A DNA stretch of 64,000 nt, taken from positions 1 through 64,000 of the forward strand of contig CACZZF010000003.1 of the NCBI GenBank assembly GCA_902785575.1, in the 5' to 3' direction. The translations under genes were made by a program, and so were the position numbers. Below, piece by piece: positions 8,931 to 16,848 of this stretch. Positions within the stretch are counted from its first letter, which is position 1. Each line of letters starts with the position of its first letter. Under the pieces are notes generated by a model. That model was not told the DNA's origin. It did no database searches and was given only the letters and a program-made list of their open reading frames with translations. Source of the stretch: an uncultured Bacteroidia bacterium (GTDB lineage Bacteria > Bacteroidota > Bacteroidia > Bacteroidales > UBA932).

Positions 8931-10400
8931 ATGAGATATTTCTGTCGCTTGATTTGGTATTTCGCCGCTTTGGGGACGCTTTTGTGTTCCTGCGGCGGGA
9001 GTCATCATGGCGACAGGCTTGTCGAGGCTGGTGAGCCGGAATTTTTCAGCATCGTCGAGAGACCTCAGGGGGGATGGACCGTTGTGTCCGTCTCCCCTTT
9101 TGACGGTTCTTCAGACACTCTCGTTGTTGACAAGCCCATGACCAACATCATCGTCATGAGCACCTCCCACTACGGCTTCCTCGACGCTCTCGGCCGCTCC
9201 GACGTCATTTCCGGCATCTCCGGCCCAGACTACCTCTGGACCGGTGATTTTCCCAGCGAACTAAGAGCCTCCGAGGCCAGCTCTGGTGGCTCGACCGCCT
9301 CGCTTTGCGAGGCCCCACCGCTCGCTTCGCTCCGCTCCGCTCCGGTCCCCCCTCTTACAGTGCCGAGGGTGGCATGGGTCTCGCCATCCAGACTGGCCTC
9401 GGCGGCCTCATCAATTATCAATGGCGAAGCGGCGGCAGGTCTGGCAAGTCCGGACCATGGACGCCCTCGTCATGCAAGAGGGAGGGGCCCAGATCGATGG
9501 AGAGGAAGTGAAAACTTGTTTTCACAAACTCTCCGAGAGATGGGAGGGGCCGAGCGAAGCGAGGAGTCCGGACTGGCAGAGCCTGCCGCCGGGCGCAATG
9601 GCGAAGAAGTACATAGGCGTCAGCCGACATCGGCGCTAGCCGATGTCGGGTATGATGGGGCTCCGGATTATGAGACTATCGTGTCGTTGAGGCCGGAGGT
9701 GGTGTTGACGTATGCGGTGTCGGGGGTGGAGTCGCCGTTTGTTGGTAGACTGAAGCGGTTGGGAATCAAGGTGTTGACTGTAAACGAGCATCTTGAGAGG
9801 CACCCGCTGGCCAGAGCGGCGTATATCAGGCTTTTCGGAGCGTTGACCGGCGAAATGGCCGCTGCGGACTCAATACTTTCGGTGGTCAGAACGAACTATA
9901 CAGCCATTGCCGAGGACATCAAGGAGCGTGGCGTCACGCCCAGGAAAGTCTTGCTCAATATTCCTTACAACGACCAATGGTTCGTACCGGCGTCAGACAA
10001 CTACCTGACTGTCATGATACATGACGCCGGAGGCACGGTTCTGGGTTGCGAGGAAGGAAAAGCCGCATCGACAGTGATGTCGGTCGAGAAGGCATATTCA
10101 TTAAGCAAAGAGGCAGATTGCTGGCTCAATGTTGGCTGGTGCTCCACCGAGAAAGACCTTCTCGGAGTCAACCCCATATTCAGCGACATGCTGAAGGCTA
10201 TTAAAGCCAACGCCACAGGGATGGTGCCGGATGGTTTCCCCGTCGTATGGAACGACAACAAGAGAGTCAATGCCAAGGGTGGCAACGACATCTGGCAAAG
10301 CGGAGTGGTCCGTCCGGATCTCGTGCTGCGGGATCTTGCTGGGATACTTCACCCGATTGAAGATAATAACAATGTAATATATTATAAACCAATTATTTAA
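8931..10400 (+). CDS. ABC-type iron/cobalamin-binding lipoprotein with a large in-frame repeat insert
   Basis: A 489-residue FecB/BtuF-type periplasmic binding protein. Residues 1-21 form a lipoprotein signal (LLCSC, modified Cys21). Normal family sequence runs to about residue 108 (GISGPDYLWTGDF) and resumes at about 237 (ADVGYDGAPDYETIVSLRP), continuing through the C-terminal lobe (NIPYNDQWFVP, GGTVLG, NDIWQSGVVRPDLVL). The roughly 125 residues between are encoded by repeat DNA (9267-9649) that stays in frame without stops, making the protein longer than the usual 350-380 residues. No permease or ATPase genes are nearby. The ATG directly follows the exonuclease stop codon. Whether the protein still folds is unknown. 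Confidence 0.85.
   Translation: MRYFCRLIWYFAALGTLLCSCGGSHHGDRLVEAGEPEFFSIVERPQGGWTVVSVSPFDGSSDTLVVDKPMTNIIVMSTSHYGFLDALGRSDVISGISGPDYLWTGDFPSELRASEASSGGSTASLCEAPPLASLRSAPVPPLTVPRVAWVSPSRLASAASSIINGEAAAGLASPDHGRPRHARGRGPDRWRGSENLFSQTLREMGGAERSEESGLAEPAAGRNGEEVHRRQPTSALADVGYDGAPDYETIVSLRPEVVLTYAVSGVESPFVGRLKRLGIKVLTVNEHLERHPLARAAYIRLFGALTGEMAAADSILSVVRTNYTAIAEDIKERGVTPRKVLLNIPYNDQWFVPASDNYLTVMIHDAGGTVLGCEEGKAASTVMSVEKAYSLSKEADCWLNVGWCSTEKDLLGVNPIFSDMLKAIKANATGMVPDGFPVVWNDNKRVNAKGGNDIWQSGVVRPDLVLRDLAGILHPIEDNNNVIYYKPII
9267..9406 (+). repeat. type A intragenic repeat element, copy 1
   Basis: A 112-bp core (9281-9392) begins CTCTGGTGGC and ends GCCATCCAGA. It is flanked by inverted arms at 9267-9280 (GCCTCCGAGGCCAG) and 9393-9406 (CTGGCCTCGGCGGC), with one mismatch in 14. 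The last 57 or so bases of the core are identical in the copies at 31438-31577 and 60324-60465. The middle differs from copy 2 at the second internal hairpin. It is read in frame by the host gene, giving a peptide with the same backbone as copy 2. Confidence 0.9.
9419..9606 (+). repeat. type B hairpin repeat nested in the binding-lipoprotein gene
   Basis: An 11-bp direct repeat CAATGGCGAAG bounds the segment (9419-9429 and 9596-9606). Inside, GGCGGCAGG (9431-9439) pairs with CCTGCCGCC (near 9582-9590), and AGTCCGGAC occurs on both sides. The centre holds a long hairpin, GGAGAG (9499-9504) with CTCTCC (9529-9534) enclosing GTGAAAAC-TT-GTTTTCAC (9508-9525). It contains GGGAGGGGCC followed by a small stem, a pattern also seen in the mtaB element. 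The direct repeats look like a target duplication. Confidence 0.65.
9624..9649. repeat. perfect 11-bp hairpin at the right border of the insert
   Basis: CCGACATCGGC (9624-9634), loop GCTA, GCCGATGTCGG (9639-9649). The right arm encodes the native family residues Ala-Asp-Val-Gly, so the left arm looks like an inverted copy of host coding sequence. Confidence 0.75.
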
Positions 10401-10405
10401 TTGAG

Positions 10406-11653
10406 ATGGGAAAGTACGATTTTGATGAGATGACAGTCAGGCGCGGCTCAAACTGCGTCAAGTGGGATGCCGAAAGCCCCGCAGGGCCAATCGATGAGGA
10501 CGTGCTGCCTCTCTGGGTCGCGGACATGGATTTCAAGGCCGCTCCCGAGATCGTGGAAGCGCTCCGTAAAAGAGTGGAGCACAGCGTGTTCGGCTACACT
10601 CATATTCCTGACAGCTACTATGAGGCGGCCATCAACTGGTGGCAGCGCCGCCGCGGCTGGCACACGGAGAAAGAATGGTATACCCCTGTGGACGGAATTG
10701 TCCCCGGCATGTCGATAGTGACCTATGCCCTGACCCACTATGAGGTTGACGCTGAAGGCAATGTGGTCGAGAAACCGAATGGAGGCAAGGGCCCTAATGG
10801 CGAGCTTCCGAAGATCATCATCCAATCCCCCGCCTACAACTGCTTCTTCTCGACAATCCGCAACGTAGGCTGCGAGCTTGCCGCCAACAAACTCATCTAC
10901 GACCTTGAGGGCGACCAGGCGACCTGGTACATCGACTTCAACGACCTGGAGAAAAAGGCCGCCGATCCGATGACCAAGATCCTTCTCTTCTGCAACCCTC
11001 ACAACCCCTGCGGACGAGTATGGCCCAAGGAAGACCTCCAGAAGGTAGCCGACATCTGCCGCCGGAATGGCGTGATTATAGTCAGCGACGAGATCCACTG
11101 CGAGCTCGAGATGCCCGGCTACCACTTCACTCCGATGGCCACGGTCGACCAGGACAACACTATCACGATGAACTCCCCAAGCAAGTCCTTCAATATCGCC
11201 GGACTTGGAATATCCAACATCATCACTAACAATCCGGATTGGAAGAAGCTGATAGAGAAGGTGATAAATGTCTGGGAGCATTGCGACCTCAATCCTTTCG
11301 GCGTTGAAGCCCTGCAGGCAGCCTACAATCATGGCGAGCAATGGATCAAAGAGCTCATGGAATATATCCAAGGCAACTACAGGATGCTGGTGGAATACTT
11401 CGAGCGTGAGCTTCCGCTCTGTCCGGTCAGCAAGGTCGAGGGATCTTACCTGGCTTGGCTAGATGTCACTGCCGTCAAGATGCCTTCAATGGAGATCGAG
11501 AAGAGCCTTATCGAAAACGAGAAGGTCTGGATCAACGGTGGCGAGATGTACGGCCTGGACGGATTCATGAGAATCAACATGGCCTGCCAGAGGGCGAGGC
11601 TCCAGGAAGCCGTGGAGCGTATCGCCAAAGGCTTGAAGCGACTCTTGAAATAA
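10406..11653 (+). CDS. MalY/PatB-type PLP-dependent cystathionine beta-lyase / aminotransferase
   Basis: A 415-residue fold-type I PLP enzyme of the MalY/PatB family, which usually cleaves cystathionine or cysteine conjugates at the C-S bond. It shows the N-terminal LPLWVADMDF motif, the PLP ring-contact region CNPHNPCGRVW (near residue 197), VSDEIHCELEMPG (PLP-binding Asp) and the Schiff-base lysine in SPSKSFNIAGL (near 255). Length is normal. The gene sits five bases after the binding-lipoprotein gene in a plus-strand run. A 307-aa antisense frame is a shadow. Confidence 0.9.
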   Translation: MGKYDFDEMTVRRGSNCVKWDAESPAGPIDEDVLPLWVADMDFKAAPEIVEALRKRVEHSVFGYTHIPDSYYEAAINWWQRRRGWHTEKEWYTPVDGIVPGMSIVTYALTHYEVDAEGNVVEKPNGGKGPNGELPKIIIQSPAYNCFFSTIRNVGCELAANKLIYDLEGDQATWYIDFNDLEKKAADPMTKILLFCNPHNPCGRVWPKEDLQKVADICRRNGVIIVSDEIHCELEMPGYHFTPMATVDQDNTITMNSPSKSFNIAGLGISNIITNNPDWKKLIEKVINVWEHCDLNPFGVEALQAAYNHGEQWIKELMEYIQGNYRMLVEYFERELPLCPVSKVEGSYLAWLDVTAVKMPSMEIEKSLIENEKVWINGGEMYGLDGFMRINMACQRARLQEAVERIAKGLKRLLK

Positions 11654-11659
11654 TCTGAT

Positions 11660-12994
11660 ATGAGAAAGATGTTAACCATAGTGGCCGCGATTGTGGCCAC
11701 TATTCCCATGTTCGCGCAGCCTCTGGATTTCTCCAAAACCCTGCGGCTCAACTACATATTCAGCGGCACTGACAAGGATCAGTCCATCACCCTGGCCGAG
11801 CTGTGCTCAATCGAAGGATGGGCTGGCAAACGTGTCAACCTCGACAAGGTTCCCGTACGGGGCAACGGCCAGCTGACACTTAGCGTGCGGAGTGCGGAAG
11901 GCGCTGATTTTGATAAGGTTATTTACAAGACATCTTTCTCCACACTATTCCAGGAATGGCAGCCTACAGAAGAGGCGACAAAGCTCGCCAAAGGCTTTGA
12001 GAATGTGTTCCTCGCCCCCATGCCTTCAGAGGAGACTCTGGTCACTGTCGAGCTATTCGACTTCAAGGACGGCCATGTATCGTGCTCATATTCACATGTG
12101 GTCGACCCTAAGGACATCCTTATCAGGCCGGTCGGCATGAATCCCGCTCCCTACGAGTGGATCTGGAAAGGCGGCGAGGATCTCGCTTCCGACCCGAAAA
12201 GCGACGAGAGGATCGATGTCGCCATAGTTGCGGAAGGCTATACAGAGGCCGAGATGGAGACATTTATGGCGGACGCAAAAGAGGCTATGGCCAGTCTTTG
12301 GGCCCATGAGCCGTTCAAGTCTATGAGTGACAGGTTCAACCTGGTCTGCGTCAAGAGTCCGTCAAAGGACAGCGGAGTCAGCGTGCCTCGCGAGGGCCTC
12401 TGGAAAGAAACCGCTGTCGGCTCCAATTTCGACTCGTTCTACACTGAGCGCTATCTCACCACCCTTCACCTTTTCCAGCTCCACGACCTGCTCGCCGGCA
12501 TCCCCTACGAGCATATCGTAATCCTCGCCAACACAGACACTTACGGCGGTGGAGGAATATACAACTCATATACCTTGACTACGGCTCACCACCCCGGTTT
12601 CAGGCCGGTGGTTGTCCATGAGTTCGGCCACAGTTTCGCCGGTCTCGCTGACGAATACTACTATGATGACCAGTATTCAGAGTATTACTATCCCGATGTC
12701 GAGCCATGGGAGAAGAATATCACGACCATGCATGATTTCGACTCTAAATGGCGGAGCCTTGTCGGGGAGAAGTTCCGGAGCGACGACACCACTATCGATT
12801 GGAGGGGAAAGAAAAGCATTAAAGAAAAGATAGCCGTCGACCTTTACGAAGGTGGCGGCTATCAGAGCAAAGGTGTCTGGAGAGGTTTCCCGGATTGCAG
12901 GATGAATACCAACTCCTACCCGTCTTTCTGTCCTGTCTGCCGTGAGGCGATCAGGTACATGATTGATTTCTACACCAAGGAAATAGCTGATTAA
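11660..12994 (+). CDS. secreted M64 family (IgA-peptidase-like) metallopeptidase
   Basis: A 444-residue protein with an N-terminal signal peptide (cleavage probably after MFAQ, near residue 20). An M64 N-terminal domain (about 20-150) precedes the M64 catalytic domain. The zinc site is the extended motif HEFGHSFAGLADEYYY (near residue 317), in which both His and the downstream residues are typical of the family, and GGGGIYN lies upstream. The family was founded on IgA-cleaving enzymes of gut Clostridium; most Bacteroidota members have no tested substrate. Its stop overlaps that of the convergent glutathione peroxidase gene by four bases, leaving no room for a terminator. Confidence 0.9.
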   Translation: MRKMLTIVAAIVATIPMFAQPLDFSKTLRLNYIFSGTDKDQSITLAELCSIEGWAGKRVNLDKVPVRGNGQLTLSVRSAEGADFDKVIYKTSFSTLFQEWQPTEEATKLAKGFENVFLAPMPSEETLVTVELFDFKDGHVSCSYSHVVDPKDILIRPVGMNPAPYEWIWKGGEDLASDPKSDERIDVAIVAEGYTEAEMETFMADAKEAMASLWAHEPFKSMSDRFNLVCVKSPSKDSGVSVPREGLWKETAVGSNFDSFYTERYLTTLHLFQLHDLLAGIPYEHIVILANTDTYGGGGIYNSYTLTTAHHPGFRPVVVHEFGHSFAGLADEYYYDDQYSEYYYPDVEPWEKNITTMHDFDSKWRSLVGEKFRSDDTTIDWRGKKSIKEKIAVDLYEGGGYQSKGVWRGFPDCRMNTNSYPSFCPVCREAIRYMIDFYTKEIAD

Positions 12995-13599
12995 TAAAGC
13001 TTTGAGCTTACCACAGTGCTGACGAAGTTCATGCTGGCGGTAGGCTCGAACCTGGCGACAACTTCACCCTTCGAGTCCACGAGGAACTTGGTGAAGTTCC
13101 ACTTGATGTCGGGCTTGGAGGCATAGTTGGGATCGCTCTTTTTCATCATCTCATCCATGAACTTTGCCTGGGTTCCGTTGCCGAAACCCTTAAAGCCCTG
13201 TTTTGACTTCAGGTAAGCGAATAGAGGGCTCTCGTTCGGGCCGTTGACCTCGATCTTGTCGAACTGCGGGAAAGTGGTGTTGTACTTCTCCGTGCAGAAC
13301 TCGTGGATAGAAGCTATGTCACCGGGAGCCTGCTCACCGAACTGGTTGCAAGGGAAATCGAGGATCACAAGACCTTTGTCCTTGTATTTGTCATACATCT
13401 CCTGGAGTTCCTCGTACTGGGGAGTGAAACCACATTTGGTGGCCGTGTTGACGATCAGGAGGACCTTACCCTTGTACTGAGACAGGGAGACCTCTTTTCC
13501 GTCCATGTTTTTGACCTTGAAGTCATAGATGCCCTGAGCGCTCATTGTGGTGGCAAGGATAAGTGTGGCGATGGCCGCTGCTAAAACCTTAAGTTTCAT
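12991..13599 (-). CDS. exported glutathione peroxidase (thiol peroxidase)
   Basis: A 202-residue glutathione-peroxidase-family protein with a signal peptide (residues 1-21, ending TTMSAQG), which points to a periplasmic or surface location. The catalytic site is the cysteine form (NTATKCGFTPQYEEL), followed by the family motifs LDFPCNQFGEQAPG and WNFTKFLVD, giving the usual Cys/Gln/Trp/Asn active-site set. Cys-type members commonly use thioredoxin-like donors rather than glutathione. The gene lies 64 bp downstream of the GH3 gene on the same strand. A weak -7-like sequence (TTTATTTG, minus strand, 13653-13646) precedes it. Confidence 0.93.
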   Translation of the reverse strand: MKLKVLAAAIATLILATTMSAQGIYDFKVKNMDGKEVSLSQYKGKVLLIVNTATKCGFTPQYEELQEMYDKYKDKGLVILDFPCNQFGEQAPGDIASIHEFCTEKYNTTFPQFDKIEVNGPNESPLFAYLKSKQGFKGFGNGTQAKFMDEMMKKSDPNYASKPDIKWNFTKFLVDSKGEVVARFEPTASMNFVSTVVSSKLY

Positions 13600-13663
13600 T
13601 ATGTTCGTTTTGTTTCAATTAATAGTTCGAGTGGAATGATCCTGCAAATAAAGTACCAACGAA

Positions 13664-15976
13664 TCAGTCAGCATTGAGTTTGAAGGCAGCCAAAACCGGC
13701 CAGGATTCAGCCTTCTTCATCTTGTAAGGGGCCTCTGCCCTGATGTCACAGACGCTTGCGCCAAACATCACCTGGTAGTTTCCAGCGGGAGCCTGCCACT
13801 CATTCGCGGCCTCATTGAAAGAAGCGATCGAATAATTGTCAACCTTGACAGTCACGGTCTGGCTCTCACCGGGAGCAAGCAATTTGGTCTTGGTGAAGGC
13901 CTTAAGCTCACGGTCCGGTTTCTCGAGTCCGCCTTCAGGGGCATGGACATAGACCTCGACCACTTCCTTGCCGGCGACAGCACCAGTGTTGGTGACTGTC
14001 ACGGAAGCCTCAAAACCGCCCTGAACAGCCTTGACGACGGGTTTTGAATATCTGAAGGTGGTGTAGCTCATACCAAATCCGAAAGGATAGGATACCTCCA
14101 CCCCACGGGTTACAAAGTGGCGGTAGCCGACCCAAATGCCCTCAGCATAGTCAGTGTAGTCAATATCCTTCTGAGCGGTACGGCGGCCAAACCCGCCGAA
14201 TCCGCCGGAACGGCTCTGCTGAGAGGTGTAGTTGTAAGGGAAATTGGATGATGACGGATGGTCGATGAAATTGACCGGGAAGGTCATCGGGAGCTTTCCG
14301 GATGGATTGGTCTTTCCGGTAATCACGTCAGCGATGGCGTTTGCGCCTTCCTGGCCGGGTGACCAAGGAAGGAGGATGGCGTCAGCAAGGCCCTTCCAGG
14401 ACGAAGTCTCAATAACTCCACCAATATTCAGTACAACAATGACTTTTTTGCCTTTCGCCCTGAAGGAAGTACTCACATTTTGAAGGAGTTCCCTCTCGAC
14501 CTGCGTCAGCTCGAAATCGTCCATCTGCTTGCGATCGGCGAACTCGCCGGCATTGCGGCCGAACACCACGACAGCGACGTCATTGTTTACAGCCTCAGTT
14601 TGGATGGCTGATGCAGGAATGGCCACCTCGGAGAGTTTGGAGCCGCCCAGGAACGACCTCGCACCCCCGCCGTTAAGAGCATTGAAAGCGGCGTCATAGG
14701 CCTTATATTCTTTGTAATAGTCCTTCAAAGCCTTGTCAAGGGTGAATCCGGCGCCTTCAAGGGCTTCCACCATATTGACGACATAAGCCTTGTTGACATT
14801 TCCGGAACCGGTTCCTCCAGCCACGAAATCCAAAGATGTGACTCCATAGAGAGCAATCTTCTCCCCTCCCTTCAAAGGCAAGGTGTTGGCCTCGTTACGG
14901 AGCATGACAATCGCCTCTCCAGCAGCCTCACGGGCGACAGCCGCATGGGCCTTGAGATCGGGAGCCTCGGAAGGCTTGTAACCTTTGAAATGAGGCGTTT
15001 TCACAATGTAATTCAGCATGTTCCGGACATTCCTGTCAAGCTCCTCAGCGGTGATTCTGCCATCCTCGACAGCGGCCACGATGCGATCGATCTCAGTCTG
15101 GTTTCCAGGCTCCATAAGGTCGTTTCCTGACTTGGCCGACTTGACGGTATTCTCCTTGCTTCCCCAGTCTGTCATGACGATTCCTTCGAATCCCCATTCA
15201 TCCCTCAGGGCGACAGTCAAAAGCTCTTCTTTCTGCTGGGTGTATTCTCCGTTCAGCTTATTGTAGGAACTCATTACAGTCCAGGGTTTTCCCTCCTTGA
15301 CGGCGATCTCGAAGTTCTTGAGATATATCTCCCGCAGGGCCCTGGGGCTAATGCGCGCGTCGTTCTCATTGCGGTTGGTCTCCTGGTTGTTGGCGGCATA
15401 ATGCTTGATCGATGTGCCGACTCCGTTGCCCTGGATGCCCCGCACATAAGCGGCGGCCATCTTTCCGGAAAGGACCGGGTCCTCGGAGAAATACTCGAAG
15501 TTGCGGCCGCACAAAGGGTTACGATGAATATTCATACCCGGGGCGAGGAGAACGTCCACACCATATTCAAGAACCTCATTGCCCATAGCGGAAGTGACTT
15601 TCTCGACAAGGGCTGTGTCCCAGGAACTGGCCAGCAGAGTTCCGACAGGGAATCCCGTGGCATAGAAAGTACGGTTGTCACCCTGACGGGTGGGGCTGAT
15701 CCTGAGGCCGGCGGGACCGTCAGCAAGAACTGTCATGGGGATTCCGAGGCGTTCGATAGGCCTGGTGTTCCCTGCCGCTCCGGGCACCTGGGCAATCAAC
15801 CCAGAGGGCACGCCCTCGACTATAGCGGCCCTGGCACCTCCTACAAGGAGGGTGGCCTTCTCCTGAACGATCATTGCCTTAAGGACTTCCTCGATGTTAT
15901 CCTTAGTAAGCTTTGGTTGCGAATATGAGAGAATGGCGGCTCCCATCAACGCCAATGTCAACAATACTTTTTTCAT
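13664..15976 (-). CDS. glycoside hydrolase family 3 beta-glucosidase-like enzyme
   Basis: A 770-residue exported GH3 enzyme. A signal peptide (residues 1-19) is followed by the (beta/alpha)8 domain, with the substrate-binding motif IKHYAANNQE and the nucleophile aspartate in GIVMTDWGS (near residue 270). Next come the alpha/beta sandwich domain and a C-terminal fibronectin III-like domain with the usual YPFGFGMSYTTF lead-in. The family releases terminal glucose, xylose or related sugars from oligosaccharides. There is no SusC/SusD pair here, so it is not part of an obvious polysaccharide utilisation locus. TATATTTC on the minus strand (16014-16007) is a possible -7 element inside the end of the upstream gene. 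Confidence 0.93.
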   Translation of the reverse strand: MKKVLLTLALMGAAILSYSQPKLTKDNIEEVLKAMIVQEKATLLVGGARAAIVEGVPSGLIAQVPGAAGNTRPIERLGIPMTVLADGPAGLRISPTRQGDNRTFYATGFPVGTLLASSWDTALVEKVTSAMGNEVLEYGVDVLLAPGMNIHRNPLCGRNFEYFSEDPVLSGKMAAAYVRGIQGNGVGTSIKHYAANNQETNRNENDARISPRALREIYLKNFEIAVKEGKPWTVMSSYNKLNGEYTQQKEELLTVALRDEWGFEGIVMTDWGSKENTVKSAKSGNDLMEPGNQTEIDRIVAAVEDGRITAEELDRNVRNMLNYIVKTPHFKGYKPSEAPDLKAHAAVAREAAGEAIVMLRNEANTLPLKGGEKIALYGVTSLDFVAGGTGSGNVNKAYVVNMVEALEGAGFTLDKALKDYYKEYKAYDAAFNALNGGGARSFLGGSKLSEVAIPASAIQTEAVNNDVAVVVFGRNAGEFADRKQMDDFELTQVERELLQNVSTSFRAKGKKVIVVLNIGGVIETSSWKGLADAILLPWSPGQEGANAIADVITGKTNPSGKLPMTFPVNFIDHPSSSNFPYNYTSQQSRSGGFGGFGRRTAQKDIDYTDYAEGIWVGYRHFVTRGVEVSYPFGFGMSYTTFRYSKPVVKAVQGGFEASVTVTNTGAVAGKEVVEVYVHAPEGGLEKPDRELKAFTKTKLLAPGESQTVTVKVDNYSIASFNEAANEWQAPAGNYQVMFGASVCDIRAEAPYKMKKAESWPVLAAFKLNAD

Positions 15977-15999
15977 AAAATTGGTTCGTGAGTTATTAA

Positions 16000-16848
16000 T
16001 CAGTCTGAAATATAGTCATAAATATCGAAAATTCCAGAGGGAGATGTTCTCGGCAAAGTTTGAAGATTGGTTATGTCCTTGGCTGTCAGGCCATTACCGA
16101 CATCAATAGAACGCAAGGCTTCCGCTGAGGCATCGAAAGCGAGGCGAGGAGTGTTATTGTTCTCGCTGAGGTGGCAGAGGAATAAATGCTTGAGGCCAGG
16201 ATGCCAGAAGCGCTTGACGGCCTCGGCGCATTCATCGTTCGAGAGATGGCCGTTGCCCCTGCAAATACGCATCTTGAGGTCATGGGGATAGGGTCCCCCG
16301 AATAACATGTCGGTGTCGTAGTTGGACTCGAAAACGACCACATCCGCCTGCGAGGCATATTCAAGGGCCTCTGGGGTCACCCTTCCGGCGTCGGTCATGA
16401 GGAAGAAGCCGCATCCATGCCAGCGGATAAAGTAGCCGACCGTCTGGGTTGCGTCGTGTGGCACGACAAATGACTGGACCACAGGGTTTTCCTTAGGATC
16501 AGGACAAAGCGGGAGAGTTGTGGGGCCGGGCTCGAGATCACATCTGCACAGGTCAATCCAGTCCTGAGTGAAACTGTGCCAGGCAAGGGCCTTATGGAGA
16601 ACCGTGGTGGCGTAAACAGGTTTCTGGAGGTGCTTGCACCATGACCCAAGGTGACGGATATGGTCGAGATGGTCGTGGGTGACAAGGATGGCTTGGAAAG
16701 AGTCCAGGCCGTATCCCCTATCGGAAAGAATCTTTTTGAGGCGACGCAAGCTGACACCGGCGTCTATGACGATTCCGAACCTCCCGTCATGAAGGAAATA
16801 GCAATTGCCGCAGCTCCCGCTTGAGAGGCTCATGAACTTAAGGGTCAA
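16000..16848 (-). CDS. YycJ/WalJ-type metallo-beta-lactamase fold hydrolase
   Basis: A 282-residue MBL-fold protein. SSGSCGNCYF at the N-terminus and THDHLDHI (metal-binding HxHxDH, near residue 60) identify the YycJ-like group, thought to act as nucleases or exonucleases in the cytoplasm. I place the start at TTG 16848. It overlaps the upstream stop as TTGA, and AGGAGG lies seven bases before it; a longer frame starting at 16866 would run through that ribosome-binding site. It is translationally coupled to the TPR gene. Confidence 0.85.
   Translation of the reverse strand: MTLKFMSLSSGSCGNCYFLHDGRFGIVIDAGVSLRRLKKILSDRGYGLDSFQAILVTHDHLDHIRHLGSWCKHLQKPVYATTVLHKALAWHSFTQDWIDLCRCDLEPGPTTLPLCPDPKENPVVQSFVVPHDATQTVGYFIRWHGCGFFLMTDAGRVTPEALEYASQADVVVFESNYDTDMLFGGPYPHDLKMRICRGNGHLSNDECAEAVKRFWHPGLKHLFLCHLSENNNTPRLAFDASAEALRSIDVGNGLTAKDITNLQTLPRTSPSGIFDIYDYISD

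Noticed and set aside
9267..9649. Insertion sequence or transposon
   Set aside because: No transposase frame, no fixed terminal repeats, and in-frame read-through of the host gene.
10448..11371. 307-residue minus-strand open frame
   Set aside because: Antisense to the MalY-type gene; no motifs.
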